Source of the DNA: Leucobacter_A sp035514995
Lineage (GTDB): Bacteria; Actinomycetota; Actinomycetes; Actinomycetales; Microbacteriaceae
Length of the DNA stretch: 14,418 bases
Reading direction: 5' to 3'
Assembly (NCBI GenBank): GCA_035514995.1
Contig: DATJCC010000140.1
Coordinates: 1 to 14,418, forward strand
The notes under the pieces were generated by a model. It saw nothing but the letters and a program-made list of their open reading frames with translations, did no database searches and was not told the DNA's origin. Positions 1 to 6,862 of this stretch are shown here, piece by piece. The stretch's first letter is position 1; each line of letters opens with the position of its first letter. The translations under genes and the position numbers were made by a program.

Positions 1-54
1 ATTTTCCGCAAAGTTAGCTACTAAAGTGAGATCAGTAGACAGTCAGGAGTAACT

Positions 55-417
55 ATGGTCATGTGGTTTGGTGTGTTGATCATCGCAGTCGCCCTCATCG
101 CTGCAGTTATTGCACTGGTAGTTTTTGCTACCAAAAAACCACCGAATGACTTCACAATACTTCCTGCAGTCATCACCGCTGTGTTTCTTCTTGCACAAAT
201 AATCGTAATGATAATCGCACCATTTGTTGGCAATCCAGCTGTTGGTGACCCGTTAGAAATTTGGTTGTATCTAATAACCGCATTTGCAATGCCAATAGTT
301 GCAGTGGTCTGGGCTTTAACTGATCGCACAAAATGGGCAAATCTGGTGCTTGCGGTTGTTCAGGCCTCGGTTGCTGTGATGACCTGGCGCATGCTCAGCT
401 TGTGGTTAGGGTTTTAA
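55..417 (+). CDS. Small four-helix membrane protein upstream of ribF (function unknown)
   Basis: The 120-residue product is almost entirely hydrophobic. Four membrane segments can be placed at about residues 4-26, 34-56, 68-88 and 93-114. The loop after helix 1 reads ATKKPPNDFT, and the loop before helix 3 carries GNPAVGDPLEIW. Both resemble, from memory, a conserved actinobacterial membrane protein of unknown function found near truB/ribF. The ATG at 55 is preceded by AGGAG at 45-49, five bases upstream, which supports this start over the in-frame ATG at 61. The gene ends 10 bases before the next membrane protein, so the two and ribF probably form one transcription unit. No catalytic motif or substrate-binding signature is visible. 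A co-folding or complex partnership with the following membrane protein is possible but only inferred from adjacency. Confidence 0.85.
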   Translation: MVMWFGVLIIAVALIAAVIALVVFATKKPPNDFTILPAVITAVFLLAQIIVMIIAPFVGNPAVGDPLEIWLYLITAFAMPIVAVVWALTDRTKWANLVLAVVQASVAVMTWRMLSLWLGF

Positions 418-427
418 AAACGAACTT

Positions 428-976
428 ATGGTTTTAAAAATAAACATGGTTGTACCTGACCTGCAGCACGCAGAAGAGAAGGGTAAACTCTTTTCTGTGC
501 CAGAAACCGCAACGAACAACAAACCGAAACCGGTGTCTAAACCTCAACCACAAATAAACGATTCTAAATCTGAACGTATGCGTGGGCTTGGTAGAGTTCT
601 AGTCACCGTTTATATTGTGTTAGCTCTCGCTGCTTCTTTCAGATCTTTCTACCAAATTTTGCGCAAATTTGATGAAGCTCCAGTCGCGTACACACTTTCA
701 GCAGTCTCAGCAGTGGTCTATATTATCGCTACGGTTGCGCTAATCAAACACCGAGGCGTTTGGCGCAAAGTTGCCTGGGCAGCTTTACTTTTTGAGCTTA
801 CGGGTGTGCTGGTCGTTGGCGTTTTAAGTATCAGTGTTCCTGCATACTTCGCGCATCCTTCTGTTTGGTCTCTTTTTGGTATTGGTTATATATTTATCCC
901 GCTTGTGATTCCAGTGCTTGGAATCATGTGGCTGTATAGCACGAGCCCGAAACGTTTAGCAGGGTCTGAAACATGA
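428..976 (+). CDS. Conserved actinobacterial membrane protein overlapping ribF (function unknown)
   Basis: The 182-residue protein has a polar, Lys/Pro/Gln-rich N-terminal tail (about residues 10-52) followed by four hydrophobic segments at about 56-74, 86-107, 112-137 and 150-171. Conserved-looking stretches include SFYQILRKFDEAPVAYTLSA and WSLFGIGYIFIPLVIPVLGI. These match my recollection of an uncharacterised actinobacterial membrane family beside ribF. The start is uncertain: neither ATG 428 nor the in-frame ATG at 446 has a clear Shine-Dalgarno sequence, so coupling to the preceding gene (10-base gap) is likely. Its TGA stop overlaps the ribF ATG in an ATGA arrangement, showing translational coupling. 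Function is unknown. The charged tail looks cytoplasmic and unstructured. Confidence 0.85.
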   Translation: MVLKINMVVPDLQHAEEKGKLFSVPETATNNKPKPVSKPQPQINDSKSERMRGLGRVLVTVYIVLALAASFRSFYQILRKFDEAPVAYTLSAVSAVVYIIATVALIKHRGVWRKVAWAALLFELTGVLVVGVLSISVPAYFAHPSVWSLFGIGYIFIPLVIPVLGIMWLYSTSPKRLAGSET

Positions 977-1899
977 CAGAAACAAGCTCGGTGAAATACA
1001 GTGTGGTGGCCATCGGCAAATTTGAAGGTGTGCACAGAGGGCACCAAAAGATACTGCAACGACTCAACTCTGTTGCCAAAAAAAATAGTTACAAGGCGAT
1101 TGTTTTAACTTTTGAAAACAACCCTTTAAGCGTTTTAAAGCCAGAAGCATGCCCTCTTCCGCTAATGAGTCCTAAACAAAGGCAAGAAGCTTTAATTGAC
1201 AGAGGGGTACAAGAAGTCTTTATGATCCCTTTTACCAAAGATCTTGCTTCGCAAACACCAGAAGAATTTGTGCAAACCTATCTTGTAAACAAATTACATG
1301 CAAAACATGTAATAGTTGGTGATGATTTTAGGTTTGGAAGTGAAGCGTCCGGCGACTCAAAAACACTTGAGGCGATCGGTAAAGAACACAACTTTACCGT
1401 CGAAGTTATTGCAGAAGTAACTGATGCAGAAGCAGGCAGAGTCTCTTCCACTCTAATTCGTGAAGAACTCGCAAAAGGAAATGTAGCATTTGCTGCGCAG
1501 CTTCTGGGCCACTTGCACAGTGTGCGAGGAGTTGTTGTGCAAGGGGATGCGAGTGGGCGCGAATTAGGGTTTCCAACCGCAAACCTCGGACCTAAAACTG
1601 GCGCCAAGACTCTTGAAGGGATGGTTCCGGCAGACGGCGTTTATGCGGGGTATGCTCTCGTTGGCGAAAATAGCTACCCGGCAGCTATTTCTGTTGGCAA
1701 CAACCCAACCTTCACCCCCACTGGGCAATCAAGAGTTGAAGCCTACTTGTTAGATTTTTCTGGAGATCTATACGGGCAAACAATTGAAGTTTTATTTGCT
1801 GACTATATTCGCCCAACGCTGACCTTCAACTCTGTCGAAGATTTAATAACACAAATGCACGCTGACGTTGAATCTTGCAGGGTAGCTCTTTCCCTTTAG
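973..1899 (+). CDS. ribF: Bifunctional riboflavin kinase / FAD synthetase
   Basis: RibF converts riboflavin to FMN (C-terminal kinase) and FMN to FAD (N-terminal adenylyltransferase) in the cytosol. The 308-residue length is normal for the two-domain family. The nucleotidyltransferase domain (about residues 9-165) shows GKFEGVHRGH at 15-24 (the usual motif has Asp where Glu18 stands), VGDDFRFG at 115-122 and the SSTLIR motif at 158-163. The flavokinase domain (about 180-305) has GFPTANL at 199-205, DGVYAGY at 221-227, SVGNNPTF at 240-247 and VEAYLLDF at 255-262, whose Glu256 is the expected catalytic base. The start overlaps the upstream membrane-protein stop by four bases. In actinobacteria ribF commonly follows truB, which would lie just before this window. 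The N-terminus is slightly longer and more polar than usual, but the start is fixed by the overlap. Confidence 0.97.
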   Translation: MTETSSVKYSVVAIGKFEGVHRGHQKILQRLNSVAKKNSYKAIVLTFENNPLSVLKPEACPLPLMSPKQRQEALIDRGVQEVFMIPFTKDLASQTPEEFVQTYLVNKLHAKHVIVGDDFRFGSEASGDSKTLEAIGKEHNFTVEVIAEVTDAEAGRVSSTLIREELAKGNVAFAAQLLGHLHSVRGVVVQGDASGRELGFPTANLGPKTGAKTLEGMVPADGVYAGYALVGENSYPAAISVGNNPTFTPTGQSRVEAYLLDFSGDLYGQTIEVLFADYIRPTLTFNSVEDLITQMHADVESCRVALSL

Positions 1900-1953
1900 A
1901 CATTCAAAACAAGAGGCAATTTTAAACGTCGACAACTATTGCACCTATGTTGA

Positions 1954-1976
1954 GGGAACTTTTACCGGAAGTGCCC
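1954..1976. terminator. Imperfect hairpin between convergent ribF and livMG, possible 3'-end structure
   Basis: The arms GGGAACTT (1954-1961) and AAGTGCCC (1969-1976) pair at seven of eight positions around a 7-base loop (TTACCGG). The hairpin sits in the 104-base gap between two genes that end facing each other. That position suits a shared transcript end. No run of T follows it on either strand, so a classical intrinsic terminator is not shown and the call is weak. Confidence 0.25.
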
Positions 1977-2003
1977 ATAGATGCTTAGTGTAAAAATATG
2001 TTA

Positions 2004-3824
2004 TTAATTGGAACCTGAGCCAAGGTAGGCTGCTATCACTGCTTCGTTTTGTCTAGTTTCTTGTGGTGTTCCAGAGAAAATTAGCTTTCCGCTTTCCATT
2101 ACAAACATTTTTGAGCAGAGATTTAAGATGAAAGGTAGATCATGGTCAACTACCACCACTCCGACACCCAGGTCTTCGGCTAGCATTTTAATAACATCTG
2201 CGATTTCGGCGGATTCAACTTCATTCATTCCAGCGACAGGCTCATCTAGTAGAACAAAGTTTGGCATTAAAGCCATAGCCCTGGCTATTTCTAGCTTGCG
2301 TTGTAAGCCATACGGAAGGGTGTTTGCCTTCCTATCTAACACATCAGTTAGGTTTAGTTTAGAGATAATAGATGAAACAGCAGCTTCAGCCTTTACTGGG
2401 TTTGCCCTCTTTGTGCCTACAGAATCTAAAGCAATCTGTATGTTAGCTGCTACCGTAAGGTCACCAAACAAGCGAATGTTTTGAAAAGTTCTGGCGATAC
2501 CTTCTCTGGAGGCTTCTTCTGAAGAAGCAGCTACTTCGTTTGAATCGATCAAGACAGCACCTGATGTTGGGGGTATAACGCCGGATAGCATGTTCAAGAG
2601 TGTCGATTTTCCTGAACCATTTGGTCCAATTAGGCCGACAACACGGCCGGTTTCTACCTCTAGGTTTACAGATTTCACTGCCAGTAACCCACCAAATGAC
2701 TTACTTAGTGAATCTGCTCTGAGGGTTTTAGACACAATTTCTTCAGAGATAAAAGAAGTTTTTCTAGATTCTGCAATGTCTACATGAGTTGATTTTTTGG
2801 TTTTAATAACGAAATCTTCAACCTCGCGACTTCCCATTAGCCCTGATCCCCGACTTATCATTGTTACTACAATAACTAGTCCTAAAAAGATGTCGGTCAT
2901 GCCGGGGTTTTGTGGAACCGTGATTGCACCTATTGTGAATCCGTTGCTCAACCAACGAAAAATTTCGTTTCCGACTGTTATTAAGATGACTCCGATGACT
3001 GCGCCACTGACGCTTTGCACGCCTCCAACGAAAAGCATTGCTACTGTTGCGAAGGTGAGCTTCAAATAAAAATCTCGAGGCGTGATACTACCTAAAAACA
3101 GTGCGAGAAGGCCGCCACCTGTCGCTGCAATGGCGGCGCTTAAAGTCCAGCTCCAGAGCCGAGTTCTTGGAGGAGAAACACCCATCGCTCTAGCCGCTAA
3201 TTCATCTTCTCGAACGGCTTGAGCACGCAGACCGGGTATGGATTCTTTGTAAACAGAAGCTATTACAAGAACAAACACGGCAAAAATGAAAACTAACACA
3301 GGTGAAGCTGTTACAGGTATCCCAAAGAAGCCTTCGGCTCCTCCACTAAAGGCAACCCAGTCGTTCATTACTGTGTAAACAATAATTAACACGGCAAGAG
3401 TAACCATAGTCGCGCTGATACCGCCTATGCGACTGATTACCGTGCCTAAAGCAAAAGCCAAAACAGTAACGATTAAGACAGCAACTAGCAGACCGAGCAC
3501 CGGTCCGAGTGAAAATTTAGAAAGACCGAAGGGTGCGTCGGGTATTCTAAACCCTTTGACGTCGGGCTCTGTGGCAAGGATACCTGTTAGGTATGCTCCC
3601 AAAGCTGCGAAACCAATATGCCCAAACGAAACTATGCCTGTGTTGCCTGTAAAAACTTGAATCCCGAGCACGATTATTAGATTGATCATCGCAACCGTAA
3701 TCAATCTGCTGATACTACCACCAGTGCCAGTAGCAACTAAGACAGCGATAGTGAGGGGAATTGTTAGGAGCACTGAACGGATAACGACTCGCTTAATGTC
3801 TAAACGTTTAGCCACCTTTTTCAT
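2004..3824 (-). CDS. livM/livG: Fused branched-chain amino acid type ABC permease (LivM) and ATPase (LivG)
   Basis: This 606-residue protein joins two subunits that are separate in E. coli. Residues 1-330 are a LivM-type permease with about eight to ten membrane segments, the GNTGIVSFGHIGFAALGAY signature at 60-78 and an EAA-like cytoplasmic loop around 200-225 (VREDELAARAMGV). After a polar linker of about 35 residues, an ATPase follows from about 367. It has Walker A GPNGSGKST (400-408), Q-loop Gln448, signature LPYGLQRKLEIARA (503-516), Walker B LLDEP (525-529) and switch His561. LivG proteins usually read LSYG or LPYG at the signature, so this is normal. The start ATG overlaps the livH stop as ATGA, with GAGGAG just upstream (complement of 3830-3835). 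It is the last gene of the importer operon. The cargo is probably an amino acid, amide or similar small nitrogen compound. It may not be a branched-chain amino acid. Confidence 0.95.
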   Translation of the reverse strand: MKKVAKRLDIKRVVIRSVLLTIPLTIAVLVATGTGGSISRLITVAMINLIIVLGIQVFTGNTGIVSFGHIGFAALGAYLTGILATEPDVKGFRIPDAPFGLSKFSLGPVLGLLVAVLIVTVLAFALGTVISRIGGISATMVTLAVLIIVYTVMNDWVAFSGGAEGFFGIPVTASPVLVFIFAVFVLVIASVYKESIPGLRAQAVREDELAARAMGVSPPRTRLWSWTLSAAIAATGGGLLALFLGSITPRDFYLKLTFATVAMLFVGGVQSVSGAVIGVILITVGNEIFRWLSNGFTIGAITVPQNPGMTDIFLGLVIVVTMISRGSGLMGSREVEDFVIKTKKSTHVDIAESRKTSFISEEIVSKTLRADSLSKSFGGLLAVKSVNLEVETGRVVGLIGPNGSGKSTLLNMLSGVIPPTSGAVLIDSNEVAASSEEASREGIARTFQNIRLFGDLTVAANIQIALDSVGTKRANPVKAEAAVSSIISKLNLTDVLDRKANTLPYGLQRKLEIARAMALMPNFVLLDEPVAGMNEVESAEIADVIKMLAEDLGVGVVVVDHDLPFILNLCSKMFVMESGKLIFSGTPQETRQNEAVIAAYLGSGSN

Positions 3825-4711
3825 ACTTTCTCCTCAATTACTTTGCCCATAATTCCAGAAGGTTTAATGCGCAACACCAAAATTACGATCGCAAATATTA
3901 TTGCGGTTGTGAGCCCGACAGCAGATTGTGGGAGCCAAGCTCGCAAACTAACTTCTAAGAAACCTAATATGAAACCACCAAGCACAGCGCCACCGAGACT
4001 TCCGAAACCACCTAAAACCACTGCTACGAAAGCACTTAGCATGGGCAAAAGCCCCATGTGTGGATTTATTGAGCCACCAGTTCTGGCCATAATAAGAACA
4101 GCGGCGATACCAGCTAAAAGACCGGAAACAGCAAAAGCGACTACGACAAGTCTGCCACTTCTAACACCGAGTAGACGGACACCTTCGAGATCTTCAGCAG
4201 CACCACGAATTTCTAGACCGATGTTTGTTTTTTTAAGAGTAAAAACCATGGCTAGTAGTGCTATCAAAGCAACTACAAGCGTTATCACTTGATAGCGAGG
4301 GAAAACGAGACCACCGACGATGTCGGACCCGCCAAGCCATGACCATTGTTGTACAGTTTTAGTGCGGGGAGAAACAATAATAACGATGAGAGCTTGAAGG
4401 ATCAGGCTGACTCCGAATGAAGTTAGAAGCGAAGTGGTTGGGGGTTTCCCACGAACAGGTCTAAAGGCAATACGCTCCATTAAAATCGCAGAGATGATTG
4501 CAGTGAAAAGACCTCCAGTAATAGCGACAGCCCAAGGGATGCCCAAAACGGATAAACCGTAAGTAACATAACTTGTGATTGTGATAAGTTCCCCGTGAGC
4601 AAAGTTAATCAGTCCGAAAGTAGTGAATACAATCGCTAGACCTAGCGCCACTAGTGAATAGGTAGCACCTAAGCTCAAGCCGTTAACGAGCTGCTGAATG
4701 ATTTCAGTCAC
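3821..4711 (-). CDS. livH: Branched-chain amino acid type ABC transporter permease LivH
   Basis: LivH forms one half of the membrane channel of a HAAT-family importer, paired with the LivM half of the fused protein downstream. The 296 residues are of normal length. The family opening NGLSLGATYSLVALGLAIVF (residues 10-29) and the INFAHGE motif (35-41) are clear. So are MERIAFRPVRG (78-88), the EAA loop ending GAAEDLEGVRLLGV (170-183) and the Gly-rich helix VVLGGFGSLGGAVLGGFILG (231-250). About eight hydrophobic segments are visible. The start is a GTG whose first base is the last base of the livF TAG stop, giving a one-base overlap. A weak AGG lies about eight bases upstream. Its own stop overlaps the start of the next gene by four bases. 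These overlaps indicate strict co-translation of the importer subunits. Confidence 0.95.
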   Translation of the reverse strand: MTEIIQQLVNGLSLGATYSLVALGLAIVFTTFGLINFAHGELITITSYVTYGLSVLGIPWAVAITGGLFTAIISAILMERIAFRPVRGKPPTTSLLTSFGVSLILQALIVIIVSPRTKTVQQWSWLGGSDIVGGLVFPRYQVITLVVALIALLAMVFTLKKTNIGLEIRGAAEDLEGVRLLGVRSGRLVVVAFAVSGLLAGIAAVLIMARTGGSINPHMGLLPMLSAFVAVVLGGFGSLGGAVLGGFILGFLEVSLRAWLPQSAVGLTTAIIFAIVILVLRIKPSGIMGKVIEEKV

Positions 4712-5487
4712 TATGAAACCTGCCCTTTTTGATTTGGTTTAACCTTTGAATTAAGACCATTTTTTGAAACATCATCAGCTGTTTCGTTTCCTAGATAAGC
4801 CATAGATAAACCGTCTGAACCACCTATTTGTTTAGCGGTTCCCTCAGCCACCACCCGCCCCTGGCGCAGAACATAGGTGCGATCAGCAAGTTCCATCGCT
4901 CTAGTCGCGTTTTGATCGACTAGCAAAATTGTTAGTCCTGTCTTCTTGAGGTCTGTTATTACTTCAAAAACCCGATCAACGAGTTTTGGAGCCAGCCCTA
5001 GGGTGGGCTCATCAAGTAGGAGAAGACGAGGGGACGCCATAAGAGCCCGTGCAATTGCCAACTGCTGAGCTTCACCACCTGAGAGGGTGCCAGCCGCTTG
5101 ACTAGAGCGCTCGAAAAGAACAGGAAAACGATCAAACATGTGATCAATGTCTGCTTTCACTTCGCCACGATTTTTCCTAGGAGTTGCTCCAAGCATCAGG
5201 TTTTCGTAAACCGTTAAGCTACGAAGTATTTGACGACCCTCAGGGCTTATAGATATTCCGCTTCTAACGGTATCTTCTGGAGCCAATCTCGAAATATTTT
5301 TGTTTTCAAAAAATATTTCTCCAGAAGCTGGTGGTACCGTGCCCATTATGCACCCGAGTGTGGTGGTCTTACCGGCGCCGTTTGCGCCAAGTAAGGCCAC
5401 CAGCTCTCCTGGGTTAATAGTTAGCGATACATTTCTTACGGCCTTTATTTGGCCGTAGTTCGCGCTTAGACTATCAATCTTTAACAT
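4711..5487 (-). CDS. livF: Branched-chain amino acid type ABC transporter ATP-binding protein LivF
   Basis: LivF is the second ATPase of the importer and works as a heterodimer with the LivG domain of the fused protein. It has Walker A GANGAGKT (34-41), Q-loop region SPEGRQIL (81-88), signature LSGGEAQQLAIARA (135-148) and Walker B LLLLDEP (155-161). As usual in LivF, the switch His is replaced by Gln in LVDQN (189-193). The core ends near residue 235 at MAYLGNE. A polar tail of about 24 residues follows and is somewhat longer than typical. The ATG at 5487 lies two bases after the binding-protein stop. No strong Shine-Dalgarno sequence is present, so translational coupling is likely. The end overlaps the livH GTG by one base. 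Confidence 0.95.
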   Translation of the reverse strand: MLKIDSLSANYGQIKAVRNVSLTINPGELVALLGANGAGKTTTLGCIMGTVPPASGEIFFENKNISRLAPEDTVRSGISISPEGRQILRSLTVYENLMLGATPRKNRGEVKADIDHMFDRFPVLFERSSQAAGTLSGGEAQQLAIARALMASPRLLLLDEPTLGLAPKLVDRVFEVITDLKKTGLTILLVDQNATRAMELADRTYVLRQGRVVAEGTAKQIGGSDGLSMAYLGNETADDVSKNGLNSKVKPNQKGQVS

Positions 5488-5489
5488 TT

Positions 5490-6686
5490 TTAGGGAGTAG
5501 GAATATATTCAGGAACAAATGCGTCGACAAATACGAATTCACCGTTTTCAACGCCACCTATTGTGACAGTCTTACGGGGAACACCTCCGGTACCCTTATA
5601 GGTGATTTCTCCGGTGAGCGTTTCTAAGCCCTCAATGTTTTGGATCGCTTCTGTCAGAGCTGCCGAGTCTGTGCTACTGCTGGTTGCTAGAGCTTCAGCT
5701 AAAATTTCAACAACAGTATAGCCCAGAGCTGCAAGAGCCGGGCCATCCTTTACATCTGGATGCGAGGCAGAAGCAAGTTCAACGAATTCTGCGAGGGGGG
5801 TCCCCTCAATTTCAAAACCGTGAGTTGAAAAGTAGGTACCTTCAAGCGCTTCTTGGCCGGCGGCTAAGACCTCTGCAGTGTGAAAACCATCGGGGCCCGC
5901 TACTGGCGCATCAACACCCGCGCCACGCAATGCACGTACGAAGCTTGGAAGATCTGGCGGAAACATAGGTGTATAGATAACTTCTATATTTTCCTTTTCA
6001 GCCGCGATAGAGGTGACGAGCGGACTGAAGTCTGTTTGTCCAATGCTGTAAGTGGCTTCACCAATTACTTCGCCTCCACCATTTTCGAATGCATCAGCAA
6101 AAAAATTTGCGCCATTGCTTGTATACGTCATATCTGGGGAAGACACTACGAAAGCTTTTTGATGACCCACCGACAATAAATGCTGGGCCACGGCTGCATT
6201 TTGGACATTGTCACCAAAAGCTGCCAAGAAAACATCTGCGCTACTCATCAGTGTGTACTCGGGTTGGGTCGATGTGCCAGCGATTACAGGAATGCCATTA
6301 TCGGCGGCGATTTGGAGTACACCGCTTGCCATGCCTGGAAACGGAGGACCAACGAGTACATCTGCGCCCTGGTCAACTAGCTCCTGTGCTACTGTCCCTC
6401 CAAGCGCAGAGTCACTTTGGGTATCTTTAGCTATAACTTTCAAAGTGATTCCATTGACACCTCCGGATTCGTTTATTTTATCAACCCCATATTGAAGACC
6501 GGCAAGACCGGGTACGTCTCCGGCAGCTCCGTCACCAGTAAGAGCGGCGGCGTAACCGATGGTTAATACGTTTGAACTCTCGTTTTCAGAAGCAGAATCG
6601 GAGCCCGAGCCTTGCCCCGAACAGCCTGTTAATACGAGTGCACCTGCGGCTGCTAACGCAAGGATGCCTCTTTGCATACTCTTCAT
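5490..6686 (-). CDS. Lipoprotein substrate-binding protein of the Liv-type importer
   Basis: This is the extracytoplasmic receptor that captures the cargo and delivers it to LivH/LivM. The N-terminus has two Met/Lys/Arg-bearing turns, a hydrophobic core (residues 8-19) and a lipobox LTGC at 19-22, so Cys22 should be lipid-modified and the protein anchored outside the membrane. A Gly/Ser/Glu-rich tether follows. The mature part is a periplasmic-binding fold type 1 of the LivJ/LivK/AmiC class. It contains IGYAAALTGDGAAGDVPGLA near residues 43-62, VDQGADVLVGPPFPGMASG and GTSTQPEYT. The 398-residue length is typical. ATG 6686 has AGGA about six bases upstream. Met4 is an alternative start but has a poorer context. 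The gene opens the minus-strand operon and is divergent from the gamma-glutamyl operon. Ligand specificity cannot be read from the sequence. The family includes amino acid, amide and urea binders. Confidence 0.93.
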   Translation of the reverse strand: MKSMQRGILALAAAGALVLTGCSGQGSGSDSASENESSNVLTIGYAAALTGDGAAGDVPGLAGLQYGVDKINESGGVNGITLKVIAKDTQSDSALGGTVAQELVDQGADVLVGPPFPGMASGVLQIAADNGIPVIAGTSTQPEYTLMSSADVFLAAFGDNVQNAAVAQHLLSVGHQKAFVVSSPDMTYTSNGANFFADAFENGGGEVIGEATYSIGQTDFSPLVTSIAAEKENIEVIYTPMFPPDLPSFVRALRGAGVDAPVAGPDGFHTAEVLAAGQEALEGTYFSTHGFEIEGTPLAEFVELASASHPDVKDGPALAALGYTVVEILAEALATSSSTDSAALTEAIQNIEGLETLTGEITYKGTGGVPRKTVTIGGVENGEFVFVDAFVPEYIPTP

Positions 6687-6773
6687 ACTGATTCCTATTC
6701 ATAATTAAATTTATTTGGTACATAGCCTATACCTTTGGGCTATTGACCCTCTACTTCAACATCAAATCAGACG

Positions 6774-6800
6774 ATTGTTTTACCAAAGTCTTGAAACAAT
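6774..6800. promoter_or_regulatory. Candidate FadR/FCD-type operator in an inverted repeat next to the promoter
   Basis: The 11 bases at 6775-6785 (TTGTTTTACCA) match the GntR/FadR-subfamily operator consensus TNGTNNNACNA at every fixed position. The same site begins a perfect 7-base inverted repeat: ATTGTTT at 6774-6780 and AAACAAT at 6794-6800, with a 13-base spacer. The right arm overlaps the -35 hexamer at 6791-6796, a natural place for a repressor. The obvious candidate ligand-responsive protein is the FCD regulator encoded at 11181. Binding itself is inferred. Confidence 0.45.
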
Positions 6801-6819
6801 GCTTAGAATGGACTATATA
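6791..6819 (+). promoter_or_regulatory. Sigma-70-like promoter of the gamma-glutamyl catabolic operon
   Basis: TTGAAA at 6791-6796 and TATATA at 6814-6819 are separated by exactly 17 bases. The predicted start near 6826 would leave a leader of about 37 bases before the ATG at 6863. A second possible -10, TATACT at 6827-6832, lies just downstream but has no good -35. I could not place a convincing promoter for the minus-strand importer operon in the same gap. Confidence 0.5.
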
Positions 6820-6850
6820 TTGTACCTATACTATAAATCAAGGAAGATGC

Positions 6851-6854
6851 GAGG
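6851..6854 (+). promoter_or_regulatory. Ribosome binding site that sets the amidotransferase start
   Basis: GAGG stands eight bases before ATG 6863. The frame stays open upstream to a TTG at 6743, but that extension crosses the promoter and operator region and encodes an unrelated-looking, Cys-rich stretch. The family N-terminus (PLIGISGRK) begins only after 6863. Confidence 0.6.
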
Positions 6855-6862
6855 TTTTTATA

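Larger units (their letters stand above)
6726..6831. repeat. CCTATAC heptamer repeated at both ends of the divergent control region
   Basis: CCTATAC occurs at 6726-6732 and again at 6825-6831. Each copy lies close to a GGTACA/TGTACC hexamer: GGTACA at 6717-6722, and TGTACC at 6821-6826, which overlaps the second copy. On the minus strand the heptamer reads GTATAGG, recalling the GGTATA repeats bound by the FCD regulator NanR. One copy faces the importer gene and the other overlaps the plus-strand promoter. This may be a paired regulatory element, but short AT-rich repeats also occur by chance. Confidence 0.3.

Noticed and set aside
1..52. Possible 3' tail of an upstream gene such as truB (frame 1 ends IFRKVSY with a stop at 22-24; frame 2 is open to 50-52)
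   Set aside because: Only 7-16 codons are visible and two frames compete, so neither identity nor frame can be supported.
2299..2316. Signature LPYG in the LivG domain as a degenerate ABC motif
   Set aside because: LivG-type ATPases commonly read LSYG or LPYG, so this is normal for the family and not a defect.
3510..3524. Possible frameshift or stop joining or splitting livM and livG
   Set aside because: The frame is continuous from 3824 to 2004 and both domains are complete, so this is a true fusion on the given sequence.
3843..4292. Plus-strand 149-codon open frame inside livH
   Set aside because: Its product is Lys/Pro/Thr/Ser-rich with no motif, and the opposite strand is a clear LivH. 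It is an antisense shadow.
5684..6495. Several overlapping plus-strand open frames opposite the binding-protein gene
   Set aside because: They overlap each other in different frames, lack ribosome sites and family features, and lie opposite a well-supported gene.
6743..6862. Upstream extension of the amidotransferase from TTG 6743
   Set aside because: It would run through the promoter and operator, lacks a Shine-Dalgarno sequence and does not resemble the family. ATG 6863 with GAGG upstream fits.
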